Below the pieces are notes generated by a model. That model searched no databases and had not been told where the DNA came from. It was given only the letters and a program-made list of their open reading frames with translations. A stretch of DNA of 64,000 bases from Adineta vaga (lineage: Eukaryota; Rotifera), in contig CP075495.1 of NCBI GenBank assembly GCA_021613535.1, positions 8,556,001-8,620,000 on the forward strand. The letters run 5' to 3'. A program made the position numbers and the translations under genes. Below are positions 27,155-38,926 of the stretch, one piece after another. The first letter of the stretch is position 1, and every line of letters starts with the position of its first letter.

Positions 27155-27960
27155 TCAATGAAAGAACATCATGAAGGTAATAGTTATTGTAAGAAATAAT
27201 GCTGATAAAGTCGGTTTAATATTCAGTCCATTTGATGTTGTTAATTGAATAAGACCGCATGCAACTCGTGCACCAGCATTTCTATTTAAAAAAATTAAAT
27301 CAATAGAAAAAAGCATTTCTATATGGAAATAAAAACTTTAAAATCATACCCAGTAATAGCACTTTCACCGGTGCCTGTACTGCCACCATCATCAGTAGTG
27401 ACATGTACAACAACAGTAAGACCAATAATATTTTGTTTAGAATCATAAAGCTGAATAATCCAATCTTCGATATTAATCGAAGCTATACCACTAGCATTTG
27501 TTTGTATATTTCCAAGGTCACCGACATGTCGACTTGTTATATTAGCGTCGTGAGGACCATGACTGGTATCTAAATATTTTTATTATTATTAATTGAAACG
27601 AATAGAGCAAAGTCGTCAGAACTTACTGTATGGATTGAAATGTGCACCAGCTGCAGTGCAGTTTGGCATATTTTCCATGACTCCAACAGCATGTACATGA
27701 AAACCCTGAAAGACAGAAAAATTTAGAGTAGAACTGGTTTTTTACAGTGATTTAGTTCAATATACCTGACTACTACTAGCATTCAATGAGGATAATGTAC
27801 CCGTGATTTTTACAACTGAATTTGCATCGTTTTGAGAAAATTGTAATGTACCAATGGATTGCGCGGTATTATGTAATCTCACATTAGCAGTAGCTTGCTT
27901 AGCACATTGTCCATGATGAATAAATAGTAATAAACTACTTAGAAATAATACGAACATCAT
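27155..27960 (-). CDS. SOD: Secreted Cu/Zn superoxide dismutase with a hydrophobic C-terminal tail
   Basis: The enzyme converts superoxide to oxygen and hydrogen peroxide. Exons are 27766-27960, 27627-27705, 27350-27569 and 27155-27281, giving 206 aa. A signal peptide (MMFVLFLSSLLLFIHHGQC) comes first. All metal ligands are visible: GFHVHAVG (two His), AHFNP, the bridging His in SHGPHD, RHVGDLG (His and Asp) and VVVHVTTDDGG. The disulfide pair is the Cys of PNCTAAG and of RVACG, and the active-site Arg is in NAGARVACG. After the catalytic domain the chain ends in about 20 hydrophobic residues (LSALFLTITITFMMFF), as in a GPI-anchor signal or membrane anchor. This places the enzyme outside the cell or at its surface. 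Residues needed for catalysis are intact. Confidence 0.95.
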
Positions 27961-29483
27961 GATATATTAAAAATGAAAATCTATGAAATGAAAAGAAAAA
28001 AACGTTGTATTGTTTGTCTCACTCAGTCTATTAATACAAGAAAAAAACCATGCGAAATATCGTTTATAAAAGACTAGCGTGACGAACATTCGATGACGCA
28101 GAAAAAACTTGAGTGCATCAGCTAGTGAGTCAATAACCTATTGAAGTAAATTAGAATTTTTTTTCTTTTTTGTACCATCATTATTCTTTCTTTTATCAAG
28201 GTACTATAAGGTGACTACGAAGGATATTGACGTGCTTAGTTTTTTTATGAACTACTATAACGACGATGATGAAGGACGAAATGCACTTGATTCACATAGT
28301 ACTGATCGACCCGCGTTGAAAACGGTATAACTTGTTTTGCTTCTATTGTCTCTTGACTGGTTATTGGTTTCTATTGTTTCTTTGCATATTAAAGTTTTTT
28401 GTATGATCTATGTTAAGTACAGTTCCACTTTGAAAAAGAAGTAAACATGAGAAAGTATCTCGACACATTATAGTATAAAAGAAATCAAAAGCGTGACGAA
28501 AGTAACATAACAATGATTTATATTGTACGATAAGGACAAAAATTAATGCATTCATCAATGACAGGTTGTTTAGTGAGAATCAGCTAGATTAAGATCTGAT
28601 TTGCAACACGCTAATAAATAGTTTTAATGTATTAACAACGCGAAAGGTACTGAACAAAATACGTGAATGTGTTTAGTTACTAAGAATCTAATAAGATATT
28701 ACTGAGAAGATACTCTTTATTATTAAAATCAATGAATTTAGGATTTATAATACTAGATTCTTTTTGAATAAATTGTTGTATTTGATAGATAGAAAAAAAA
28801 CAGTTGAACATTTACTCGTTACTGATTATATCTAAAAACATAAGTTTCACAAGATACATATGGTGAATTATCTGCCATTAATTAGAATCAATAAACGCAT
28901 TCTTGATGATTTTATTGCAATAATTGTGTTCACAGGTCCTTATTCTATTTCATTGTCAAGTCATTATTTCTCAAACGTAAATAAACAGAGCAAGACATAA
29001 GAATATGTCATTTCAAAAATAGTTTTTATTCTCTTCAAAACTAAAAATAGTGACATTCGTTATCTATGTTAGTTCTCACTTCACTTGTTTATCTTCGAAC
29101 TAATTTTCAATTTGGTTTTTAAACTCATGAAGAATCTCGACTTAATATACTTTTATTTAGAAATTCAATAGTAGAATAGTTTTACATTGCTTGCTGTTGT
29201 GATGATCACGAGAAGTAAAGGTGTAAAGAGATAACTAAGATAAAAGGTCGAAGTCTATGTTTTTCTTATGATGGATGATACTGCCAAAACAAGTATTTTC
29301 CAACACATTGAATACAATAATGATACAATGACATACTAATAGATTACACTTTATTTATTAAGACCAAAAAATTATACATATATATATATATATAAAACAT
29401 CATTTTTTTTATTGATATAGTATTAAACGCATATGATATACTTATTTTGCATACATAATAAACAATTAAATATTAATTTTTCT
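27961..29483. other. Intergenic region, 1.5 kb
   Basis: 5' flank of the superoxide dismutase and 3' flank of the granulin gene, both on the minus strand. A (TA)n run lies at about 29377-29393. A short exon-like open segment on the plus strand at 28247-28326 begins MNYYNDDDEGRNALDSHS and ends at a possible GT donor, but no partner exon was found. Confidence 0.45.
29377..29393. repeat. (TA)n microsatellite
   Basis: A perfect TA dinucleotide run in the 3' flank of the granulin gene. Confidence 0.85.
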
Positions 29484-29807
29484 TCATTGATTTTTCACTC
29501 CAAGAAGTTTTGCATTAAATGTTCGATCACATTTAAAAACTTTTAAATCACATTTATAATGTTCAGGACAACAATGTATGCGATCTGGACAACAAACACC
29601 TTTTTCTATTGGACAACATGAATAATCACCATCCGTAGCTATACAACAAGTACTCGTCGATGGACACAAGGCTATACCATCAGGACAAACAATAACTTGA
29701 TCTAATGCTAGATCAGTATCAGTACCTTTGCTCACGCAAACTGTAAATAATGAGCACAATAAAAGAAACGTAAATAGATGCATCTTGCACAATCGAAAAG
29801 AATACAA
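29484..29807 (-). CDS. Secreted single-domain granulin
   Basis: Granulins are small cysteine-rich extracellular or lysosomal peptides linked to growth control and lysosome function. This intronless frame encodes 107 aa from 29807, or 99 aa from the second Met at 29783. A signal peptide (MHLFTFLLLCSLFTVCVSKG) comes first. One granulin module follows, with the expected cysteine ladder: a first single Cys, CP, then CC four times (STCCIA, YSCCPI, GVCCPD, IHCCPEHYKC) and a final single Cys. Metazoan progranulins normally carry several such modules; this protein has only one. The C-terminus is short and basic. Confidence 0.93.
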   Translation of the reverse strand: MYSFRLCKMHLFTFLLLCSLFTVCVSKGTDTDLALDQVIVCPDGIALCPSTSTCCIATDGDYSCCPIEKGVCCPDRIHCCPEHYKCDLKVFKCDRTFNAKLLGVKNQ

Positions 29808-29999
29808 TGAAGATTTGTTTCTTTTTAATATTTTCTTTTTATTTAAAGATAAGAGAGATATGAGGAGCGTCTCTTGAAAGAAAAGTCAACATGAATGAGA
29901 AAAAAAGGTCATCGTACAGAACAAAAGAAAAGCAAAGACGGATTTAAATTTATACAGACAGATTTTTATAAACATAAGACTAATATATATTTTTTTTTT

Positions 30000-31956
30000 C
30001 TAAGATCGACACCGTCGTCTTAATCGTTTATTTGAATTCAATGGTCTCGGTGGAGACGATGAAGTATTTTGTACCAGCAATCGTTTCGACGACGACGACA
30101 ACGACGTAGTAGTATTAGTAGTAGTAGTTGTTGTTGCTGTTGTTGTTGTTGTAGCACTTGGTAAAATCCACATCGGATTGATATAAAAACTTGACGGTGC
30201 CCATATACGTGTTGAACGACGCTGTGGTGTTGATAGAGATTGTGTTTGTGGTGATATACTTGTTTGAATACGTAATGGTGATGAAAGTCGAGTATTCATT
30301 GATCCATTAGCACGCATATATTCTGTTGGAGTTGAATTATGTGATGATGAACGTGAAACCGTTGTTGTCGGTGATGGCGAGGCATGTTCAATTGATGATG
30401 ACGATGCTGTAGACGTATTACTGTCACGTTGAGATGATGATGAGGACGATGATGATGATGAATCTTTATGTTCTAATGGTTCTAAAAAGAACGATAACGT
30501 TTGTTTTGAATGCTAAACAATCGGCAAGAACAGAATGATATCTAAGAATGATCTCACTACTGTGAATGAAGCAGTATAGTATTGTAAATAATGTAATTGC
30601 TTACAATAATAAAAAAGTAGCTCATTCAATAAGTTGATGTTGCATTTCAAATACATAGAATCGAACGTCACAGATTATTCATTAGTTTAATCTCGTATAT
30701 TAACTCGATTTCTTTGACATATTTTCGAAATAAAGTCCCATCTGATTACAAGTTCAATTGACAGAAAAAGCTATCTAGAATATCTTGGAGATATGCCGTA
30801 CGCATTATATGTCTCGACAAAGTCATGAAATTACTTAATCGAAAACATCGGCAAATTAATGAAAGTTTTCGAATATTTCTATCTTGCTTGTCTATGAATA
30901 AATATCCTTTATTACCTTGATTTTCAACACTGTTCATGCGTCGTCGACGGCTTACACCATTTTGTGGAACTTTTTTCTTACATAACATCTGCTGTCTTCT
31001 TGTTATAATCGTTGATGTTTGTTGTTTCAAGGATTTCGTTTTATTCGTAGTCATTAATGAATTTGGCTCAATTGAATCTTGTTTTATTGAAATATTCAAT
31101 GGAATTGATAGATCAGTCATTGATGTTGATGAATGAACAGGAGAATGGTTTGTTTCACGTTTTATTTTATGTATTGATTCATTGGAATGATTTCTTGTTT
31201 TTGAACGATTTTCTACTGTTGGACTAATCAATGGTGAAGACGATAATAATGGCCATGATTGATCTGATCGTGCATACATTTGTAGATTGCAACGTTGTTT
31301 TCGATGAACTTGTTGATGAAATTGCGGAGGTGATAATGAACCATTATTGTCCATTGTAATTTTTTGAGATTTATCTTCATATTCTTTATACAAATCTGTT
31401 TGTTTTAACCATGTAGGTGGATTATCTAGGCATATGATAATTTTACAGTTATTTAATGAAATTAAAAAGCAAAAGAGACGGAACCTTTATAAATAACAAA
31501 TGATACTAATTCATGTACACTCGCAACGGTTGATAGAAGAGAATGATTATTTATTGATGAGCGTTTTGGACGACGACGATGATTAGGTGAACTATGAACA
31601 TGAGATAAAATTTATTTAAGAAGAGACTATTTTTTCATACGTATTTCCATTTGTTTTATTTCCCGTAGGCGATAGTTTGTTAGTCTAAAAATAAACAGCA
31701 TATAGAATAGAATATTTAGTAACAAGAAAGATACAAAAAACATACGTCTACTTTATTATCTTGATCATTAATTTCAATTTTGACTGATAAATTTGTAGAT
31801 GATTTTTTCTTTGAAATAGCCTAATGAGAATAAAGAATAAATTTGGCTTGATTAATGTTTAATCAGTATATTTACTGCTAGATTCGATGATGATTTAGAT
31901 TTCCGTATTGATCGATTTTTATCATCATCTTCGATTGGTGTTGGAGTTTTATTATG
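30000..31956 (-). CDS. Ser/Thr-rich orphan protein
   Basis: Six minus-strand exons (31876-31956, 31746-31820, 31641-31684, 31485-31591, 30916-31425, 30000-30481) give 432 aa with an intact frame. The N-terminus is basic and serine-rich (KNRSIRKSKSSSNLA). A more ordered stretch reads LSTVASVHELVSFVIYKDNPPTWLKQTDLYKEYEDK and is the most likely folded or interaction segment. The rest is low complexity: a poly-Ser run, a Thr/Asn run encoded by ACA/ACT triplets (30104-30153), and an Arg-rich end (NSNKRLRRRCRS). The intron between exons 5 and 6 is about 434 nt, much longer than the others. No family is recognised. The basic, phosphorylatable composition fits a nuclear or cytoskeletal regulatory protein, but that is only inference. 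Confidence 0.7.
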
Positions 31957-32246
31957 CATATGTTATGCCAACAATCTATAAGAAGACAAATATAACGAAG
32001 TCATAGATTGCTCTCTAAGCACTTCGTGAGAAAACATCGTTTCTTTTTTTCCTTCCTTCACATTGTTATTCATTCATTCATTCATTCAATAATAGAACGC
32101 GAAATTCACTGTTGAGCTATTTCTCTTGATAATTTCCTCTCTCTCTACATCTCTTTTTCTTCCAGCCATTTTTGCAACGCACTCTTTGTTCATTCTCGAT
32201 TTTCTTTTTCTTCTTCGTGTTCTTATTTACAAGGTTTTTTAGTTCA

Positions 32247-33341
32247 ATGAATGTCTTGACTCAAATCGCTACACAGTTTCTCATTACTAAAAATAATCTT
32301 ATTCAGCTATTACGAACATTAGATTTTTCTGATGAATTTTTGAATCAATTACGTCACGATCGAATCTCCATCGATGAAGATATGATACGACGTCGAATAC
32401 GATTATTATGCGAGATAAGTAAAGATGAATCATTTCAAGATCTATTTTGTCATGAAGATGGAATTTGTTTCGTATTTCATATAAAATTTCATGAATCTCG
32501 TTTTATACGTTTTCGTATTAGTTTTGATATTAAAATTATTGCACTTATATTAAATAATCATCGTCAAACTATACAATTCATGATCAATAATATTCAAATT
32601 AAACCACTCAATCGTTTATCAAAACCATTTCGATTTTGTATTCAGGTAAAAATCAAAATCTTCTTCACAGAAATTATCTCTTCATAAGTTTTCTAAGTTC
32701 AAATATGGCAAGCGAAGACTTAATTAAAGTATGTGCTCTCATGTGTGCAATAAATAGGTGCTAATAAGTTATTTATATTCTTGAAAAAACAACCATTAAG
32801 TACCCTACAACTGATTACGGTCGTATAATAACAGTGTATTTCACTACTATATCATAAGTTCCCAAAGAAATATCATAATTCCTTCACTTGAGGTTATGGT
32901 TTTCAACTTCACATGAATAGTAATGCTAATAAGTATTACACATAAACTGATTAGAAAAAAAAACTACATACGCATGTTGGAATGTACCTACTAGGTTTAA
33001 ATTAGTTATTAGTAGAACCAATATTGAAAAAGATTAATTTTTTTTAGTCAAAAGCTCGATTATTAGTTGCTGGGGAACTTGAACGAATCTTTACTGAACA
33101 AAATCTTCCTTACGAACGATTATTTAGTGATATAAAACGTCCATTAACTTATGAGATTAATTTATCATCTTTTAAAGAATTTGATCAATTTCGAGAACGA
33201 TATTTAATTATTGGTAACCGTTCTATTCTTGATTTAATTCAAATTACCTATGTTGAACATTGTGAACAAACTATTATCTTAGGTTATCGTTTAAATACGA
33301 CAATAAACGAAGAATCAACAATACAATTCGTTGATTGTTAA
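32247..33341 (+). CDS. Unrecognised two-exon protein, 230 aa
   Basis: Exons 32247-32645 and 33048-33341 join with a 402-nt intron, and the frame closes at 230 aa. The start chosen gives MNVLTQIATQFLITKNN; an earlier Met at 32172 would add a Phe-rich stretch that looks like untranslated sequence. The product alternates charged and hydrophobic segments (LLRTLDFSDEFLNQLRHDR, IRLLCEISKDESF, ARLLVAGELERIFTEQNLP, FKEFDQFRERYLII) and appears to be a soluble globular protein. It ends TIQFVDC. No catalytic motif or family is recognised. It is transcribed divergently from the Ser/Thr-rich gene ending at 31956, with about 290 bp between start codons. Confidence 0.65.
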
Positions 33342-33510
33342 AAACGAATCAATGGAAGAAAATTGTAGGAAAATTTTACTTACGTATTATCGTTTACAAA
33401 TGATATTTGTTTTATTAATGTCAAGGATAAAACTTTTTTGTACTTGTCAGAAGAAGAAAAGAATGAATGACGAGGTGAATGTTATATGAATGGTTTAATC
33501 TATAGAACAA

Positions 33511-33681
33511 ATGGATGAACAATTGAACAAGATGTCGCTATCGTTTGACTATGGACAAATACATAGTTCAAGTGATTTATCACTCTTATTTGCTGATGAT
33601 TTGGTTATTAAGCGTCGAGTATTGAATGTCTATAATAGTACTAAGACAAACGAAAAGATTGATTTCTATCGTTGGAAATAA
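33511..33681 (+). CDS. Small open frame or terminal exon, 56 aa
   Basis: An ATG at 33511 opens a frame that encodes MDEQLNKMSLSFDYGQIHSS, continues with LFADDLVIKRRVLNVYNS and ends YRWK. Its composition is much more protein-like than the surrounding AT-rich sequence. A splice-acceptor-like TCTATAG lies just before it (33499-33505), so it may be an additional or alternative exon of the upstream gene (stop at 33341) rather than a separate gene. No family is recognised. Confidence 0.35.
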   Translation: MDEQLNKMSLSFDYGQIHSSSDLSLLFADDLVIKRRVLNVYNSTKTNEKIDFYRWK

Positions 33682-34996
33682 AATGTTGTTTGATTGAAAT
33701 TATTATCAACAATGATCGATTGTGAACAATTCAAAATCAACAACCAAAAAGAAATTGGTTTATTTCTTTGAGATTTTCTCATATGAACATGATTATTGAA
33801 AAGAGAAGTTGTTTAATTTGGTGCTTTTCTCTTATAATAGGGTGCCTTAGATCATTTTTTGATTCAATTTTGCTTTTAATAATAAAATTAATATTTGAAT
33901 CGAACCTACTGATGATTTCATTATGAATGCTGTCGATTGGCTCGATGAGATTTTGAGTTATCACCGAAAAAAAGATATCTAGTTTATTTTCAATCAATGT
34001 TGAATGATACTATCGAACAAAATATTTGAAGTAATACTCAAAATACCAACACAAGTATTATTTGTAATCTGATTAATAAAATATTGTATTGATTATCAAA
34101 CATATTAATTGCCTTTTTCTAAAAGTAAATTATCAAGAGTGTTTGAGTAAAATCATTCGTTATTAATGAGAAAAGAGAACGCATAAATTATTAATTATTT
34201 GATGGGATATTATGAAAAACAATACAACTACTTTTTTGATGATTGTTCATTTCGAAAGTGTGATTAACAATAGATGCTTTTTATCTATGAAAGCCTTACA
34301 CAATTTTTTAGCTTTTGTGAATAAATCTAGGAAAACATAAATAGATATTGTATCGCTTGATATCAACTAAAATCGTCTGTATTGAGAGAGAGACAGAGAG
34401 AGCGATGTATACAATAGATGTTTGGATCAAGACAGATTACAATAATAATGATCTACGGTACAATACATCAATCTGCTTATCATCTTATCGATGATTTAAA
34501 ATACATTGTGTCATATTTGTCATGATCGAATCATTGGTAATCATTAGTAAATTTTGATGAATCAGTAATACGTGTGAATGAATCATCTGTAAAATTTGAT
34601 AGTCATAATCATCACTGAACATCTTAAAACGTTTTTGTTTTAAATATATATCTATTGAATACATTCGGATAATGAAATATATTTATATATATCTATACAA
34701 GTATGAAGATGTATAAACGAAGTTCCAGTATAGAAAGTATTAATTATCAGTACAGCAGCTAGAATAGTTTAATTTCTTATGGTATTTTTAGTGCAAATAT
34801 CTTTAATAGATATTATATCGCATGTTCAGATAAGAGTTTATCAATGCAGTTACATGGTGACGCTGATATGATACGTCATTCATTGTTAGGTATTCATTGC
34901 TTATCAAAATTTCTACCAATAAAAGACACTCGAAATTAATACAATATATACATTTTTCTATTCGTCTTAATACTTTACAGGTGATATAGGAAGAAA
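33682..34996. other. Intergenic region, 1.3 kb
   Basis: AT-rich sequence upstream of the O-methyltransferase. It has a GAGA-rich patch at 34383-34402 and many poly-A/T tracts. A pyrimidine-rich TACTTTACAG at 34971-34980 lies 16 nt before the next start codon and could be a trans- or cis-splice acceptor. Confidence 0.45.
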
Positions 34997-35745
34997 ATGG
35001 CTTTAAACAAGCCGACTAAATTGATTAATGAAGAATTTATACAAAAAATGCTCGATTCACGTTTAGAACTTAAAGAGTACGTAATAGCAAATAGTCAGCA
35101 AGGTAATATTCAAAATATCATTGATACAATTGATAAATTTTGCTGGACACAACAATGGTTAATGAATATTGGTGATAAAAAAGGAAAAATTCTTGATCAA
35201 GCTGTTCAAACAAGAAAACCAAAAACTGTTCTTGAACTTGGTATGAATTATCTCGAAAACTTATTCTTTTAAAATCATCAACACGCTTCTTTATAGGTAC
35301 TTTTCTTGGTTATAGTGCATTGAGAATGTTAAATCATTTTTCTACAGATGTTATATTTATTTCTATTGAAGCTGATGCTCAATCAGCTGATATTGCCCGT
35401 TCAATTTTTGAATACTCCGATGTTACTAATCGTATTCAAGTTATTAATGATTATACTGATAAGGTGATTCCTCATTTGAATGAAAATTTCAATATCGATT
35501 CATTTGATTTGATTTTTATTGATCATTTTAAAGACGTATATTTACGTGATCTTCAACTATTAGAAGAGCATGGATTAATTAAATCTGGAACAATGATTGT
35601 TGCTGATAATGTTATCTATCCAGGAGCACCTGATTATTTAGAATATGTTCGAAATAATTCGAATTATACAACAACATTTCATGAATCCTCACTTGAATAT
35701 AAAGATGATATACCTGATGGTATTGAAATATCCATTCGAAAATAA
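34997..35745 (+). CDS. COMT: Catechol O-methyltransferase-like enzyme
   Basis: This SAM-dependent enzyme family methylates catechol hydroxyls with Mg2+. Exons 34997-35240 and 35297-35745 give 230 aa, close to soluble vertebrate COMT (about 221 aa). The signature GDKKGKILDQAV is followed by the SAM-binding motif VLELGTFLGYSALR. The acidic ISIEAD binds the SAM ribose. Metal and catalytic positions are visible as FIDHFKD (Asp and Lys), VADNV (Asp-Asn) and the Glu of SSLEYKDD. There is no signal peptide or membrane anchor, so it is probably cytosolic. The substrate could be a catecholamine or another catechol and cannot be set from sequence. One 56-nt intron splits the SAM motif. Confidence 0.93.
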
Positions 35746-36559
35746 TCTTCGAATATAGATAAATTGTCAATAATTCAATTGAATGATTATGCTGAAATTA
35801 TGGTAAATCTGTGTATTGTCAGTGCTCATAGAGTATAAATAAAATGGTTCTTAAAATAATATTTATTATAATTCAAAAGGCTTCATTATCGAAATAAAAA
35901 GAATATTTTGATGTATTTTGAAACTTATTCTGCAAACCACTTGATACAGAGAGACGGACTTAATATAAAAAAAATAATTATTCTTATAAATACTGCTAAA
36001 ACGTGAAGTATAGTTCACTGTTGTACAAAATGAAATTATATAGTAATGCGTACGAAAAAATGACTGTACAATGTATAATATAAGATTGTTCAAATGAAAA
36101 AATCAAAATCTGACAAAGTGAATTAGAAAACAAAACATATGGACAACATCTAATAATAGGATGATTAAACCGTATTGTCTAAATGAATTAGTAATAATAC
36201 TAAGATCTATGTTTTTAGTATTACATATAAAAAAAACCTTTTAAATAAAGGTGATCATTAACCTCTCACTCAGAACAAAGATTTATCGTATTACAAAAGT
36301 GTATTATCGTTATGGTTGAATGCTTATCATGACCTATCTCATAAGCGTATAGTGTCTTGTCTATACCTATTTACATATGCATAAAGTATATGTCATGCAA
36401 CAACATAATAAGTATTGAAGTCTCTCGTTGTCTCTTTCTTTTCTTCTCTCAACCTTGTTCAATAGTCGATGTTTTTGTCGTCGAACAGAAAGGTGAACAG
36501 ATACATACGAACTCGATAATCAAACAATCTTATTTCATCTTTTAACTGGTTATATAATC
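35746..36559. other. Intergenic region, about 810 bp
   Basis: 3' flank of the O-methyltransferase, with AATAAA near 35837, and 5' flank of the PID-like gene. A pyrimidine-rich TTTCTTTTCTTCTCTCAACC tract lies at about 36434-36453, followed by AATAG, an acceptor-like site that could end a 5' UTR intron. Nothing else was recognised. Confidence 0.45.
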
Positions 36560-38781
36560 ATGCGAAAAGCGATCGTATCAACAAAAAAAACGGTTTTCAT
36601 AGATCCTTTACCAGTTGTACCTGAAACTCGTGTTATTGATCCACTTGTACAATGTGGTGTTCTTTATCTAGGAACATCACCAACGACGAATAGTCGTCGT
36701 GGTCTTGATGCTATACAAGAACCATTTTCATATCAGTATCCTGTTGATGGAACTAATACAGCTCGAGGTAATGAATTTTTTTTAAAACAAATTCATTTAT
36801 TTTTCTAATTTGAAGGTATTGATGGCGTACTTTCTGTTTATGACAATGGTATTCAATTAACATTCACACGTCAATCAGAAGCTGCCGTTTTTTTTCCAAT
36901 AACATCTCTTCTTTACTGTGCAAGTCTTCGTTTTTCCGTTATTAAAAATGATCGAACGAAACCGAAAACGAATGTTCATTGGCGATTTATGCCATTGGAT
37001 ACTGCATCATCTAAAGGTGAAAATAAACATCCACCCTTATTTTGTGCTGTATTTCACCGTACGCAAATTCTACCAGGTGATGAATGCCATTGTTTCATAA
37101 CAAAAACGTCAGAATCAGCACTTGCACTTATACAAACAGTATCCCGTGTTTATAAAAATATGCAATCGGATTTTAAAACTGGAAAAAATCCGATATTTTA
37201 CGAGGTTATTAATAATAAATTTCTATTCTAAAAGTTAGTTTAATCAAATTTTCTCTTTAATATTAATAGTTAGATCATCTTGGAAGAAAAACAAATGAAA
37301 TAAGTGATACTATTTATTTGTCACCGGCGAATGATGAAGATGGTCAATTAAATCGTACAAATCCAATTCGATTAAAAGATGAAACAGTTGCACGAAAGTA
37401 TCTACTTAATCCGTCGTATGGTGGTTATTATTATCGTACAGATTCTAGTCTTATCGAACAATGGCAATTGTGGGATGATGACGATTTAACTGGATGTCGA
37501 CCACATCCACCAGATTCGCCATTTGGTTTACATGAAGGTCTTTATCATGACGATACAACACAAGAAATTCAACGATGTTTACGTAAAATGGAAAATGAAG
37601 AGCATGCATCTTCATGCAGTTGTTCAAGTGAATGGTCTTGTTCGTCTAGCTCGATATCAACAGAATATTCTCGACGAAAAAATCTACAACATCGAACAAA
37701 TAGACAATCATCACCTACTGACACAGATCATTTTGATGAATCCTTTGCACAATTAGTAGCAAGTACATTCGAACCAAATCCACCGAAAAAATCTTCTAAA
37801 ATAAAAAAAAACGAACGAAAACCGATTATTATTGAAAAAGTTCTACCAAAAGCAGTCCCATCAAAATCGAGTACTAATAAGAACATAGCAGAACATAAAT
37901 TAGATCCTTCAAATTTACAATCAAAATCAGATTTAGATTACATTTCATCTTCGGATCGAGCTACTTTCTCATATCAAATAAATGAATATGGTGAGAAAAT
38001 AACAAAAGAAGGTAATCGTATTATCTTCATGGATGTTGTTCAACCAAATCAAAAAACCAAATTTACTGATCCACCTTCGTACATTCCCGTCAAATCTTCA
38101 CCATCTCGACGTCGGCGAAGATCAAAAAGACATATACCTATCATCGATATTCAACAATTGGATAAATTAATAAGTGAACAAAAACTCAAACTTCAACGAC
38201 GTACAAGTTTACCTAGCGATACTATTTCCAACAAAGATTTTGATCATGAAAATTATGTAACAACATCGGATTTGTTAGGAATCTTACATAAATATTTTGG
38301 ATATGACTTTGATAATAAAATTAAATCAAACAATCAAGACATGCAAACGACACTTGATTATATTGATGTACCTGACCAAAAAGAACAAAAACGAAAAAAT
38401 AGCTCTATGTCATCAACAGATAGTTCAAAAAGTGAACGTCGTCAACGCCGAAGTCGATCAACTACTACTAATCCATCCATTCATTCTGAAAAAGAACGTC
38501 CTTCTATTCCATCATCAGTTCATAGTCATATGTCCGTAGGTAGTAAACAAAAATCTTCTCCTGTACCTTCAGTATTGAACGATAAAAAACTTGATCGATA
38601 TATTTCAAATATTTACGGAACAGCTGGATCTATCAATTCAGTGACATCTTCAAGTCATCATCACGAAAATGAATCAATAAATCAAACTGCTCTTTTAAAT
38701 GCAGGTTACACCTCAACATTTCCATATATGCAAAGTAAACTATATACCAATTATCTCCAAGAATATCATCATGCTTATTAA
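36560..38781 (+). CDS. PID/PTB-like domain protein with long disordered tail
   Basis: Exons 36560-36767, 36816-37204 and 37270-38781 give 702 aa. Residues about 25-220 resemble a phosphotyrosine-interaction (PTB/PID) fold. The supporting segments are QCGVLYLGTSP, the β-strand pattern LSVYDNGIQLTF, FFPITSLLYCASL, a strand HPPLFCAVFHR, and a C-terminal helix ALALIQTVSRVYKNMQSDF. PTB domains bind NPxY-type or phosphoinositide ligands and usually serve as adaptors. The remainder is mostly disordered, with a Cys/Ser-rich run (SSCSCSSEWSCSSSS), basic Arg clusters (SPSRRRRRSKRH) and Ser/Lys repeats. An NPSYGGYY motif lies at about residue 238. The closest named relative is not certain. It converges on the membrane-protein gene at 38927-39919. 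Confidence 0.75.
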
Positions 38782-38926
38782 CTACAAGTTCGAATAGCGC
38801 AGAAAAACACTTTAAGTTATAATCTTTCTTTTTTTCCAATATTTATCTTGTTGTTATACAATTTTTGTTTTCAAGAAATAAATAGATAGACAATTACATT
38901 TATCTATCTGTCTCCGATCGATTATT

